Shown: one piece after another, positions 54,603 to 64,000 of the stretch
Position numbering within the stretch: the first letter of the stretch is position 1
Layout of the letters: each line of letters opens with the position of its first letter
Source: Ditylenchus dipsaci
Lineage: Eukaryota > Nematoda > Chromadorea > Rhabditida > Anguinidae
DNA length: 64,000 nt
Assembly: GCA_004194705.1 (NCBI GenBank)
Contig: SADC01000368.1
Coordinates: forward strand, 53,545 to 117,544
Direction: 5' to 3'
The notes under the pieces: generated by a model
What the model was told of the DNA's origin: nothing
What the model saw: the letters and a program-made list of their open reading frames with translations, nothing else
Database searches by the model: none
Made by a program: the position numbers and the translations under genes

Positions 54603-56546
54603 GGCTCTAGGTAAATTGAACCTATACAAATTGAACCTCGGTAAATTGAACCTGAGGTAAATTGAACCTGAGGTAAATTGAACCTGAGGTAAATTGAACC
54701 TTAAAATTTGTCTTGGGACGATTTTTATCAGAACTATTTTAATTTTTCCGGCGTATAAAAAGTAACCATCTCGGTGATAGGTAAGCACCAGGAAAGGGTA
54801 GGAAACCACAAGGACGTTAGGTCGACCCCATAGTATGCGCCCGACCTAATATCTAAAAGCATTTTTCTGGTTGCGCTACCCAGGTCTCTCTCATCTAGAT
54901 AGTGTTACTTGGGTGGTAGTTTCGTGGTAGTTTAGTGGTTGAGATATATGTAGATCGCCAAGTGTTGGCAACTAAGTGTCGGTCATCATTTGTACATATA
55001 GTCCCTTCTCACTTTTTGGCCAATTTTTGAACTTTGTTTTATTAGTTCAAAATGAAGATGCTTTTAAGCGAGAAGAACAAACCGATGGTCTTTTTGAGGA
55101 ATATATATACTGGCGAAAAGAGCAAAAGAAAAGCGAACTTACTGCACTGCATCTTTTACCAACTTGGAGTGGATTGAAAAGTGGAGAGCAAATGCCCAGG
55201 TATTTTTAAAAACTTATTTATGTTTTTTGGTTTTCATGGCATATTCGAATAGGAAGAGCTTCAACTTTCGATGGCATGGTGAAAGTAACGACGTCTCACA
55301 ATCATTACGCCGACAAAATCAAGGTGGAACTGAAAATATTGCAAGGGGCAGTGCAGAAGCAAGCCAAAAAAATCCTCGGGTCACTGGTCTCTAGTGGTAT
55401 TCATTTTCAGATGATAATATGTATAATAGATTTGTTTAGGGGTTATTATGGTTCACTCCTCGGGGATGGCACAGAACACACTAGCTTGATCAAGTAAAAT
55501 TTTTTGAAAGCGTTTACTTTGACCACTTTCAAGAATAATTTAGGGAGTTCTTGCAAGAATAGGCGATCAAGAATGGCTACGAAACTTTGAATCCTGGTAA
55601 CTGGATAGGATTCTGTAAAGAAATCTTGGGCGGAACACTGTTCTAACTTTGAATAATTGTTTGATGATGATTGTCCTTATGTTTGAATGTTAAGAAATGG
55701 CTTGAATAAAACTTATTTTGATAAAAGTAGGATCGCATTCGGCCGATTAGCAGAACCGGAAAAAAACCGGGTTTTTCAAAACAACCGATCCAAAAGGCGA
55801 CCGATTGAAACCCTAGAATTGAGGTTAAAATAATTAGAGACAGAGAGAGTAGTTTGCAAACATAATATAAAAATTTTTCCAGGTGGTCATCGTTGATCAC
55901 CGCCTGTACTCGGATATAGATTGAGTGCACCAAAACAGTTTACAGGACAGAGGCTTACTGGTCTTATAAAGTTAGTTTAGGACAGTTATCCCAGAAAAAT
56001 TTTATGTTTACTAGCAACAATATTCGAAACTGTGACTTCAGAAATTTAGTGTGCGGGTTTACCACGGGTAAATTTACCGAACGGGGAATTCACCATGGTG
56101 GAATATGCTGCCACTCTTGAAGCACTGTGATCTGGCAACCGGACTGGAAAAATCTCATTTGAATAAAAAATCCTTTCAAGACAAATTTTAAGGTTCAATT
56201 TACCTCAGGTTCAATTTACCTCAGCCTGAGACATCCATTGAAAACATCCGAAAAAACATCCGGACATCCGCTGACATCCGATCTAAAAATTTTTGACATC
56301 CAACATCCACATCCGCCAAAAAAAATTTCGACATCCACATCCGACATCCGACCCAAATTTTTTGACATCCGACATCCACATCCACATCCGCCGGATGTGG
56401 ATGTTCGGATGTACACATCACATCCGGATGTATCTTCGGATGTTTTTACAGCCCTGTCCTCAGGTTCAATTTTTACCTCAGGTTCAATTTACCTCAGGTT
56501 CAATTTACCGAGGTTCAATTTGTATAGGTTCAATTTACCGCCGCCC
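54603..56546 (+). mobile_element. MULE-like element with GGTAAATTGAACCTGA arrays
   Basis: A 1944-bp element, left end GGCTCTAGGTAAATTGAACC, right end reversed GGGCGGCGGTAAATTGAACC, with a perfect 9-bp duplication AAAAATGAC (54594-54602, 56547-56555). Arrays of GGTAAATTGAACCTGA occur at both ends (54612-54700, 56188-56215 and 56457-56540). It contains a FLYWCH-type fragment (55046-55392). A second set of GACATCCG repeats (56228-56450) lies inside the right array. Confidence 0.85.
55046..55392 (+). pseudogene. FLYWCH-type zinc-finger fragment inside the MULE-like element
   Basis: Two exons around a 53-bp intron (55200-55252). Across the frames one reads YWRKEQKKSELT, then HCIFYQLGV, then KCPG joined over the intron to RASTFDGMVKVTTSHNHYAD. 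This gives the C...C...H-x-H order of the FLYWCH finger found in MULE transposases and some host proteins. A single-base shift near 55141 and a stop near 55178 break it. No catalytic domain was found. Confidence 0.6.
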
Positions 56547-56767
56547 AAAAATGACCTATGGTCTTATGTTTGTTGTTGACAAAATGCCACAAATTTGAAA
56601 TTTTTTGTCTCGAGAGGGATGTAAAAACATAGAGTCGAGTTTGAATTTTAAAACCGTTTGTAAGCAAATTGAGTACGCTAAGCACGAATTTGTTTATTGT
56701 ATGGTGCCATATGGCTCCAGTTTTTTCTATTCCTACTGTATGCCGCTTTTAGCAATCGCAGTTGAAA

Positions 56768-58341
56768 ATGCCGCTCGACTACAGCAAGTGGAAGTCCATT
56801 GAAGTGTCGGACGACGAAGGTTAGTTCATTCTTCACTATAGCTCAACTATCGTGTAAAATGCCCCTTTATAGATGAAACTCATCCGAACATCGATACTCT
56901 TCGCTTTTCCGTTGGCGTCACCAGGTATGTTTTTCATGCATGGAATTTGAAAGTAAACCGTGGAAATCTTGAGGCTCGTCTTGAAAGAATGGCTGAGGCA
57001 AAGCAGGCAAGGAAAAACTTGAGGAAGAAAGAAAGGATTCAACACAAAGATGCAGGTTGTATTGAAGTTGAAGTCATATCAATTCGTTTCATCAGCTCTA
57101 TTTAGGAAATCGAGCAGAAGCTGAATAACTCGATATTGGAGAGAAAGAGCGCATCAAACTAGAGCTCGATAAAGAAGCTATTCGCAAGCAAGAAGAAGCG
57201 TTCAAGAAAAGGACAAGAAATTGAAGAGAAGGAGCGCTTGCAGCCTTGGAATGTCGACACTATTGGTCACGCAGTGAACAAAAACGGTCAGTGGAAAAGC
57301 CGTATAATGTTTTTTTACGATCAAGAAATTTATTAGATTGTCATAAGCTCAGTGAGAAGAAGTTGCCGAGGAAGTGGAAGTAGATGACGGACGAATTGGG
57401 CCAGAATTGGTAGGTTGTCAGAGATTGCTGTTTTCGATATGGGATTTCTTAGTCATCGGTCTATTTTTCAGATCAAGTTCTTCGACCAGCATGACGACCG
57501 ATTTGAAGCAACTAAGCATGTTGAAAGGGCTTCGACACTGTCGAGAAGTTCTGCTGGATCATCCGCACCTGTCTTGTGAACATGCTGCCAGTTTCTTGAC
57601 GATGAAGCTCTAAAACTATGCTCTCGAGCGAAAGGTTGGTGTGTGTTTTCTGGATAGCTTTCTCATTTGGCTACTTTAGTATTCTAAAATGGACACGGTG
57701 ACAGAGAACTGCATCACTATCCATATCTGCTTGAATTAGCCAAGAGTCTGATGCTGTCTCGACCAATACGCTCATTATCCAGACTTTTTTCAAAGAAGTA
57801 CGCTTTTACACTGTCTCGCCACGATTTATCTTAACATTTCAGAATTCGTCAAGCAGATGCCATGTACTTGAAGCTGTATACGGATGAAGTGGAGGCCTTC
57901 CGCGCTCGTTTCGAAACCGTGCCAAAGAGAAGCGAGATGAAGCCATGCGTGAAGCTGATCAGGAGGAGAGATCCAAGCGCATTGCTGAGTCGCCGGCGGG
58001 CTGGATCCTCAAGAGGTGCTCGACAGTTTGGCCAGAGGTATGTTCTATTGCCTTGCTGTCTATGATTCTTTTGCCAGACAATGCAGGAGGCCTTCCACTC
58101 GCAGAACATGGACATGATGCGTCGAGCAGCTGAAAAGATGGATGCAAGGTAAGTGTTTTATAATGCACGGTGGAATAGGGATGATGATTAGTTCTTCAGG
58201 TATTCCAGCATCACCTTCAGCGTTGCATCGATTCAGTTTAACATTGGATTGCTGTAATGCCAAGAACTATTTTTTTTGTATTCAGGCTTGTGGGTTCCTA
58301 ATGCTGGCAAGCCGTTGATGGAAGTGTTGAAGTATCTTTGA
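56768..58341 (+). CDS. CDC37: Hsp90 co-chaperone Cdc37, frame interrupted by one-base losses
   Basis: Eleven exons: 56768-56819, 56873-56924, 56974-57055, 57106-57286, 57353-57409, 57472-57634, 57680-57797, 57843-58037, 58078-58148, 58200-58236 and 58286-58341. The start MPLDYSKWKSIEVSDDE plus DETHPNID is the kinase-binding N-terminus, including the CK2-site Ser of the SDDED motif. Later blocks: PWNVDTIG, LDHPHLSCEHAASFLTMK, MDTVTENCIT, IRQADAMYLKLYTDEVEAFR, NMDMMRRAAEKMDA, HHLQRCIDS and GLWVPNAGKPLMEVL. Cdc37 loads kinases onto Hsp90. At least six sites lack one base (for example 56901, 57012, 57132, 57570, 57912, and the 58236 donor), mostly in short homopolymers. The reading frame otherwise keeps its splice sites, so sequencing error is more likely than decay. 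AATAAA near 58463. Confidence 0.92.
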
Positions 58342-58831
58342 TAATGAGGATTCCGATCAGGGTGGATAAGCCACAGAAAAACAGCATTGCCCCGAAGTAT
58401 TAGGAAAACATGTTGTGGTGTGCGCTCTGTCTATGGCTCAAATGGTCATAAGGTGTTTATTCAAATAAATATTTGTGTGGGCTTTGTCTGGGATTTAGGA
58501 ACGGTGGGCTTTTGACATAGGTTATGCGGTATTCGCATGTGGGCTTGAAATAGAGTGTTGGATGCCGAACCCTTTTTTTTGTGTGAAATCGCTTTTTGTG
58601 TGAAATAGTTCGTTTGTCCACATCGGTTCATAATAATTTTAACGGCTGTGTCTTGTCTTTGACCTGAGGAATTACATAACGCTGATTTCAATTCAATCAG
58701 TTTTCTTAAAAGAGGGTGAAAGCTGTTAAGGGCATTGCCGTCTCCGACAACGGTTGTCCCCGCTAATTCAAATTTTTTCTTTATCGTTGGATTTACGTAC
58801 GAATTTTTCAACTTGGTTTCTAACAAAACTA
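58342..58831. other. 3' flank of CDC37, no gene
   Basis: Polyadenylation signal near 58463. The minus-strand frame 58461-58892 spans unrelated repeats and is not called. Confidence 0.4.
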
Positions 58832-60018
58832 TGGTGCGTGAACGTTTCACCAAATACGCATATTCGTATTTTGGTGAAACGTTCAAAAACACAGGGGGAC
58901 AAGGCAGTTTTTACGGTTTTTCGAGATTTTTAGATTGTGTCCGACCATCTCAAACCACACACCATCCCAAACACCGAAATCGTATTGTATCAAATCAGTA
59001 TTGATACAACTTTTGGGTTTTACCTGCCTGACTTCGGCAGGCACCCTAATCATAGGAAGCCCCTTTTGGGGGTACATGGTCGGGATAGGGCTGACCCTTT
59101 CGGGGTACATGGTCCGGGATAAGGGCTGACCCTTCGAATGCTTAAACCTGTTTTGAAACAATTGGCTGTGTGATAGATGTGTGACTCATGTGTAGCTGCG
59201 TTCTAGGCCTTGTTTGTAGAAACCAAGTTCAAAAATCCGTACAGAAGTTTGGATGATTAGGCAAAAAATTTGAATTGGCGGGGGACAATTCAAAACAGGT
59301 GGCAATGACCTTTAAGAAGATAGTGTCGACACGAAAGGATTAATCAAAGTTTTTTTTAAATGTTGTTTTTGAGCCTATTTTTGTCGACAATTCGGTGTTA
59401 CGATGTCGAAAAAACGGTAAAGGGACGTTTCACACAAAAATATCGCATACCGTATAACATCTATTAACGGGCACCCCTACAGTTTAACGTTTTTCAAATT
59501 TGCTTTGCTTTTTTAACCCCAATATTGTTTATTTTTCGAATGGACGACCACTCATTTGTAGAGCTTTCACAAACTCTACAAAATGAGTGGTCGTCCATTT
59601 CGAAAAATAAACAATATTGGGTTAAAAAAGCAAAGCAAATTTGAAAAAGTAACTGTAGGGGTGCCCGTTTAATAGAGGTTATACGGTATGCTTTTTTTGG
59701 TGAAACGTTTCACCAAAAATACGCATTTTGCGTATTTTTGGTGAAACGTTCAACCAACAACAGGGGGGACCAAAGGTAGTTTTTTTTACGTTTTTTCGAA
59801 AATTTTTAGATTGATTACGATTTCGGTGTTTGGGTGATTGTGGTGGTTTGAGACGGTTCGGACACATCTAAAATTTTCGAAAAAAACGTAAAAAAAACTG
59901 TCTTGGTCCCCCTGTTGTTTTTTTGACGTTTCCCACAAAATCGCATATGCGTATTGTTTGGTGAAACGTTTACCAAAATACGCATTTGGTAATTTAGGTG
60001 AAACGTCCACGCACCGAA
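58832..60018. mobile_element. compound foldback, GTTTCACC...TACGCA / CAGGGGGGACCAAGG
   Basis: Four copies of the ACGTTTCACC(A)AAATACGCA hairpin (58840-58880, 59424-59447, 59698-59750, 59958-60005) bracket two inverted arms with CAGGGGG(G)ACCAAGG and GATTTCGGTGTTTGGG-type sequence (58889-58985, 59757-59840 and 59870-59930). A CCGTATT-family MITE sits in the middle. No gene. Confidence 0.5.
59450..59686. mobile_element. CCGTATT-family MITE, CGGGCACCCCTACAG subtype
   Basis: A 237-bp near-perfect palindrome: CCGTATAACATCTATTAACG and the inverse, TA on both sides. The centre is GAGTGGTCGTCCATT. Confidence 0.8.
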
Positions 60019-60163
60019 AAAACTTGTGCGGAATTTAAATTGGATTAGCATCATCAATATCTAAAAAATGCACTAAACGGAAATGGAAAGGAAAAGCCCA
60101 ATTGAAAAGATGGACTATGTTTTCCGTTAATTTCGTTATCAGGCATTTTGCGAAGGAATTTAG

Positions 60164-60396
60164 GGCGCTAGTAGCGAAATACCCCCCAAGCATCCGACCT
60201 TAAAAAAATGCTGTAACACCTTGCAAACAACAAGTTTAGCTTAGCCCTTAGGCTTGGGGGTAGGCCACGCGTACGAAGTTGTGACTAATGAGAGTTTGCG
60301 CACTTTTTCCGGGGTCTGGGACATATATTTGGGTACTTTTTTACTAAAGTAAAAAAAGTGAAAATCGTTGGGGGGGGGGTATTTCCTACTAGCGTC
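60164..60396. mobile_element. MITE-A copy 4
   Basis: 233 bp with a perfect 8-bp duplication GAATTTAG (60156-60163, 60397-60404). Compared with copy 2 it lacks single bases at several homopolymers, but is lengthened in the G run (60369-60379). Confidence 0.9.
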
Positions 60397-60415
60397 GAAT
60401 TTAGAAATTTTAATA

Positions 60416-60653
60416 CCGTATTTCCCCTCTATTAAATCCGCCACTCCTAAAATCTCCTACCATTATGGACCTTATATCTCGCCTAGAGCAATTTTTGCAA
60501 ATCTGTTTTTTCGCGTTTCTGATTGCACGAGCACTCCTGATTCCACTTTTCAGATTTTGATTGAGCGACCAAAATCTCGAAATCTGCCTCAAAAATCTGA
60601 TTTTTTAGGGGTTGAAAAAATATCCTCATGGGGGTTTAATAGAGAAAATACGC
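60416..60653. mobile_element. CCGTATT MITE, TAAATCCGCC subtype
   Basis: Left CCGTATTTCCCCTCTATTAA, right GGGGGTTTAATAGAGAAAAT. TA at the left; the right tip is mutated (ACGCTTA). Confidence 0.65.
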
Positions 60654-60737
60654 TTATTGATGGGTGTAATCCAAATTTTAATTATGCGAGGTTTATCTGA
60701 CATTGAACACTGAGTAGTCACAAAATATGGTTCTAAG

Positions 60738-61499
60738 ACCGGCTGTACACTTTCGTACAGGACATTTCGTCAAGAGCGAACTTTCGTAGAAAAGTTCGTA
60801 CAGCGAAAATTCGTAAGAAAATTTTTCGTAACAGCTAATTTTCCGTAACGAATTTCTTTCGTAAGAGGAATAATCGAAATTTTTTTCACTCTGATTCAAT
60901 TTTTCTAATTCAGGATTTTCATCTGATTCATTTGTTTTGGCCTTTCTGTCACTGTTGACACTTTCGAACAGTTAATTATATGACTATAACCGTATGAGCA
61001 CAAAGTTGGTAGCATAGGTCATATGACTGAAAATTTCGTAATTAGCTGACCCGCCGGATTTTTCATCCATTAAGAGACCAGCAGAAATACCAAAAGCATG
61101 GTGAAAACTCCGAACTAGAATTCATATTTTAATACTACACATAGCTATTTCCCATTAGTGGCATGTATGGTGCAGTAGTAAGTTAAGGGATGAATTTTTT
61201 TCACACAGTGGTTCGATCCACCCTCTGACTGTTTCATTTTTTCTTGATATTTTTGGTCAAACATCACAGAAGCTATAAGAAACATCAAAGGAGGATCAAA
61301 AAGCACAAAAGACAGCAATTTAAAATATCACTAATGTTACTGAAAACCGCGTACGAAAAAGCTTGTTACGAAAATTCGCTGTTACGAAAAAAGTTTCTTA
61401 CGAAAATTCGCTCTTACGAAAAAAAATTTCTTACGAAATTCGCTTTTACGAAAATTCGCTCTTACGAATTGTCTTTCTTACGAAAGTTCGTACAGCCTC
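60738..61499. mobile_element. foldback with TTACGAAAATTCGCTC arrays
   Basis: Left CGGCTGTACACTTTCGTACA and arrays of TTCGTAA..AATTTTTCG (60738-60865) are inverted at 61345-61499. The interior (60866-61340) has no gene apart from the tRNA-like piece. No convincing duplication. Confidence 0.55.
61160..61232 (+). ncRNA. tRNA-like sequence inside a foldback
   Basis: A box TGGTGCAGTAG (61168-61178) and consensus B box GGTTCGATCC (61210-61219) followed by ACCCTCTGAC. The T arm pairs acceptably (GTGGTTCGATCCAC), but the acceptor and anticodon arms do not form clearly, so it may be a tRNA pseudogene or a SINE head. Confidence 0.35.
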
Positions 61500-62106
61500 T
61501 AAAAACCACATTTAAAAAACATATAACTTAGTATGAATCCTTCGTGTCGAGACTATTCCTTAACAACTTTTACCCCTCCTGAATTTATCAGTGTGTCTAC
61601 AAGGGAAACATGCGCCTATCGGCGCCTCCATCGTGTTTGTACTTTAAGAGCATAAAAATTCTCCCAAAAATTTAGTCTAAAGTTCGTCACACACATATTT
61701 TTGTCTCGTTGTTTATAAGACTTTCACATTATAATCAGACAAATTGTATATTTATTTAACAAGGGAGGGACCTGATTGTGACCTGTGTTTTTTCGATTAA
61801 TTTTTTATGCGCATATTCCTTCGAAGCGTACTCAGAATCTCATGTGAATTTGCTCCCCACCTCTGAAAGCCATCAAAATTTTAGGAATTGCCTATGGCCA
61901 AGGGTCAGTTATGAAAAATCATGATACTGGAGCTGTTGGTATGGGCTGTTTTTAGCACTTTGAGTGACCCTTGTAAAACATTTTGTGGATCGTCAGAGCT
62001 GAGAGCCAGATTTGTCAGGAACTTGGACCGCTCTACAAGATACACAGAAAATTGCAGGTCAGTCAGAGTCCTCTTGTAAGTCGTCACGCTGGCGCAGCTA
62101 GTTTGG
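61500..62106. other. no gene recognised
   Basis: The frames on both strands at 61905-62192 overlap as mirror images without splice support. Confidence 0.4.
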
Positions 62107-62370
62107 TCCAGAGGTGGCAAAGATCAGATCAGTTCAGATCAGATCGCGCCGAAGATCAGATCGGCATAATATTTTTTTCCTTAATTTTGTAAATTTCACA
62201 CTCTAAGTCAAAATTTACGCCGACAACGTATTTACCACAGAGTTGCGAAGAGATCAGCTTCGATTTAGATCAGTTCAGATCGGGTCAGATGGGTCAGATC
62301 GGGTTAGATCGGCATATTTTTTTTGTTTTTGTTTTGTCAAATTTCACACTTCGAGTCAAAATTTTACGGC
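62107..62370. repeat. GATCAGATC / CAGATCGGGT repeat pair
   Basis: Two related blocks (62125-62170 and 62250-62312) of GATCAGATCAGTTCAGATC units, each followed by a similar AT-rich tail (TTTGTAAATTTCACACT, AGTCAAAATTTACG). The left border CCAGAGGTGGCAAAG is hAT-MITE-like. Confidence 0.5.
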
Positions 62371-62654
62371 GAACGTATTTACAGTCAAAAGAAAGGTTAT
62401 TGTGTTTTTAACTACATATATAATTACAATTTTTGTCGGTAGATTTTTTTTCGGCTGGAAAAACTTTTGATTCTGACACTGGATTCGTGTTCAGCGTGGT
62501 CTTCATAAAAGTAAGCTTCTTTTGAAATTTCAGAGTCACTGTCAAATTTTGAATTCCGTTCAAGACATAAACATTTGAATTTAAAATTTCAATTTTATTG
62601 TCTTGAGCGGATTCAAAATTTGACGGGGACTCTGAATTGCAGGCAAACCTTTTT

Positions 62655-62752
62655 CTTGCCGTAAAAATACTTTTTTTGCCGTAAATTTACTTTTTTTGCC
62701 GCGAATTCATTTTTTCTCGTAAATTTGCTTCTTTCTGCCGCAACTTTATCTA
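62655..62752. repeat. TTTTTTGCCGTAAATTTAC array (half-element)
   Basis: About five tandem 20-bp units of the same design as the MULE-like arrays at 2811, 8678 and 16782, but only one arm is present. A neighbouring palindrome (62520-62640, AGAGTCACTGTCAAATTTTG) precedes it. Confidence 0.55.
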
Positions 62753-63187
62753 ATAAGGAATGTTGTTTTTGAAGTCAAAAACGCTGGATTTATTAATGGA
62801 GGCTTTTCAGGTGAGCATGGACGTTCAAAGAAACACAGTTGTTTGCGATATACCTAGGTCAACCAACTCCTTCAGAACGTTTAATTCATACCAGGATACT
62901 TCATTTATCTACCTATTTTTAAGAACGGTACATCTATCGTCCGTATAAATTCAAATTAACCCCATTTAAAGTTACTAGTTCAGATCTCTCTGGGTGCAAT
63001 TTGCGAGTTTCGGTATCAAGTGATCCTTGGCTCTTGAACACAGGTGGACTATCAGCGGTAACAATTATTGAAGCTAATACCTACTTACGATTTTAACCTG
63101 CTCTTTGTCAAAAAAATCCATCATTTTTTGTTACTCCGTTTTTTATATCTTTTTTATTATTCTCTTTAATGTAGTGTTCCTTCCTTA
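62753..63187. other. no gene recognised
   Basis: The 62-aa frame at 62760-62948 has no further support. Confidence 0.4.
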
Positions 63188-63443
63188 CCGTATTTTCTCT
63201 ATTAATTACCCCCGGGTAATTATTTTTCACCCTGAAAAATGAAAAAAATTATTTTGATTTGAGATTTTTGGGTGTCTCAACCAAATTTAAAAAGTGGAAT
63301 CAACTAAGTTCGTGGTGATTAAGAAACGCAAAAAACAGATCTGCAAATAATTTTTTTGAGCTGAGATACAGGGTGCCTATGGGGGGTAATTAATAGAGAG
63401 TGGGTAATTATTAGAGAGGGGTAATTGATAGAGAATAATACGG
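63188..63443. mobile_element. CCGTATT MITE, TAATTACCCCC subtype
   Basis: Left CCGTATTTTCTCTATTAATT, right end with three repeats of GGGTAATTNATAGAGA. TA on both sides (63186-63187, 63444-63445). Confidence 0.8.
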
Positions 63444-63661
63444 TATTTTCGATGTGATTGCACAGCCCCGGTGCAGCCTAAAACGTTATCCAAGAAAATG
63501 TTGCTGCGTAAACAGAAGACTTTTCGAACCGTTCCTTACAAGAACAGCCTTCAAAAGCTACTCACATTTTTAAAGTTTTTGATATAGGAACATATCCGAC
63601 AGGTTTTTTTTGTGCAGCTCTAACTTTAGAATTTCTACCGTCCTTCCAAAGTCAAAAAAGC

Positions 63662-63837
63662 GGCGCTTGTAGCAAATACCACCCCCACCCAAGAATCCGA
63701 CCTTTTAAAAATTGCTGCAAACTACCTCAAGTAACAACTTTAGGGTCAGCCCTTAGGCTTGGGGTTGCCGCGTACGGAAGTTGTGACTAATCAAGAGTTT
63801 ACGCATATTTTCCGGAGGGGTATTTGCTACTAGGGTC
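63662..63837. mobile_element. MITE-A copy 5, shortened
   Basis: 176 bp, GGCGCTTGTAGCAAATACCA to GTATTTGCTACTAGGGTC. An internal stretch before the right end is deleted and no 8-bp duplication is visible. Confidence 0.7.
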
Positions 63838-63979
63838 GGTGAAACCATTAAAACACAAGTAAAAGGCTTCAAGGTGGAGTCTTTTTATTTGACAGTTATT
63901 TTCAGTAAATCGCAAAATTAAGACTTTCTGATGATAAAAGAATCATGAAACATTTCAGTCAATGAAAAACATAAAGTGT

Positions 63980-64000
63980 GCACTCAGAGGGATTCGAACC
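63980..64000 (-). tRNA. possible tRNA T-arm at the window edge
   Basis: The minus strand begins GGTTCGAATCCCTCTGAGTG, i.e. a consensus B box and possible 3' acceptor strand. Only this end is inside the window, so gene, pseudogene and SINE cannot be told apart. Confidence 0.25.

Noticed and set aside
56216..56598. His/Cys/Asp-rich frames on both strands
   Set aside because: They are translations of GACATCCG and GGTTCAATTTACC repeats in the MULE-like end.
57849..58263. minus-strand frames over the 3' half of CDC37
   Set aside because: Shadows of CDC37 exons 8-10; the plus strand carries the family motifs.

Overview
This is nuclear DNA of a eukaryote, almost certainly an invertebrate animal. 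The evidence is split genes with GT-AG introns mostly 42-80 bp long, AATAAA signals, a metazoan-type eEF1-gamma C-terminal domain, a Cdc37 co-chaperone, and animal-type DNA transposons (hAT, pogo/Tigger, mariner, MULE and a TTAA-target Kolobok-like element). Six genes have a 3' splice-site-like sequence 0-34 nt upstream of the start codon, which hints at spliced-leader trans-splicing. The phylum cannot be fixed from sequence alone. || Layout. 0.3-4.2 kb: a four-deep nest of transposons. 5.1-6.3 kb: a small hAT MITE and a complete five-exon minus-strand gene of unknown function. 6.7-12.7 kb: a decayed Kolobok-like transposon with about 200-bp inverted ends and three later insertions. 12.7-19.8 kb: hAT, foldback and pogo-type elements. 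19.9-21.5 kb and 33.4-34.9 kb: two copies, on the same strand, of a secreted Cu/Zn-superoxide-dismutase-like gene without the copper-binding histidines. 24.7-25.7 kb: a FLYWCH/MULE-like gene. 28.1-29.9 kb: a seven-exon gene made of two tandem three-exon repeats. 35.9-36.5 kb: a mariner relic. 37.5-43.6 kb: pieces of minus-strand genes, a 65-aa two-exon gene, and a complete five-exon gene for only the C-terminal domain of eEF1-gamma. 44-54.5 kb: mobile elements only. 54.6-56.5 kb: a MULE-like element carrying a FLYWCH zinc-finger fragment. 56.8-58.3 kb: CDC37, its reading frame broken by many one-base losses. 58.4-64 kb: MITEs and foldbacks. || Genes occupy roughly a tenth of the window; most of the rest is short palindromic DNA transposons, many with intact target-site duplications (TSDs). 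Three patterns deserve attention. (1) A conserved core of three consecutive hairpins, the longest capped by a TTCG loop, sits in the middle of three foldback elements whose arms differ. (2) Several element families carry subterminal tandem repeats that are uniform within one element but different in the next. (3) A CAACAGG...GGACCAAGG block recurs inside otherwise unrelated foldbacks.
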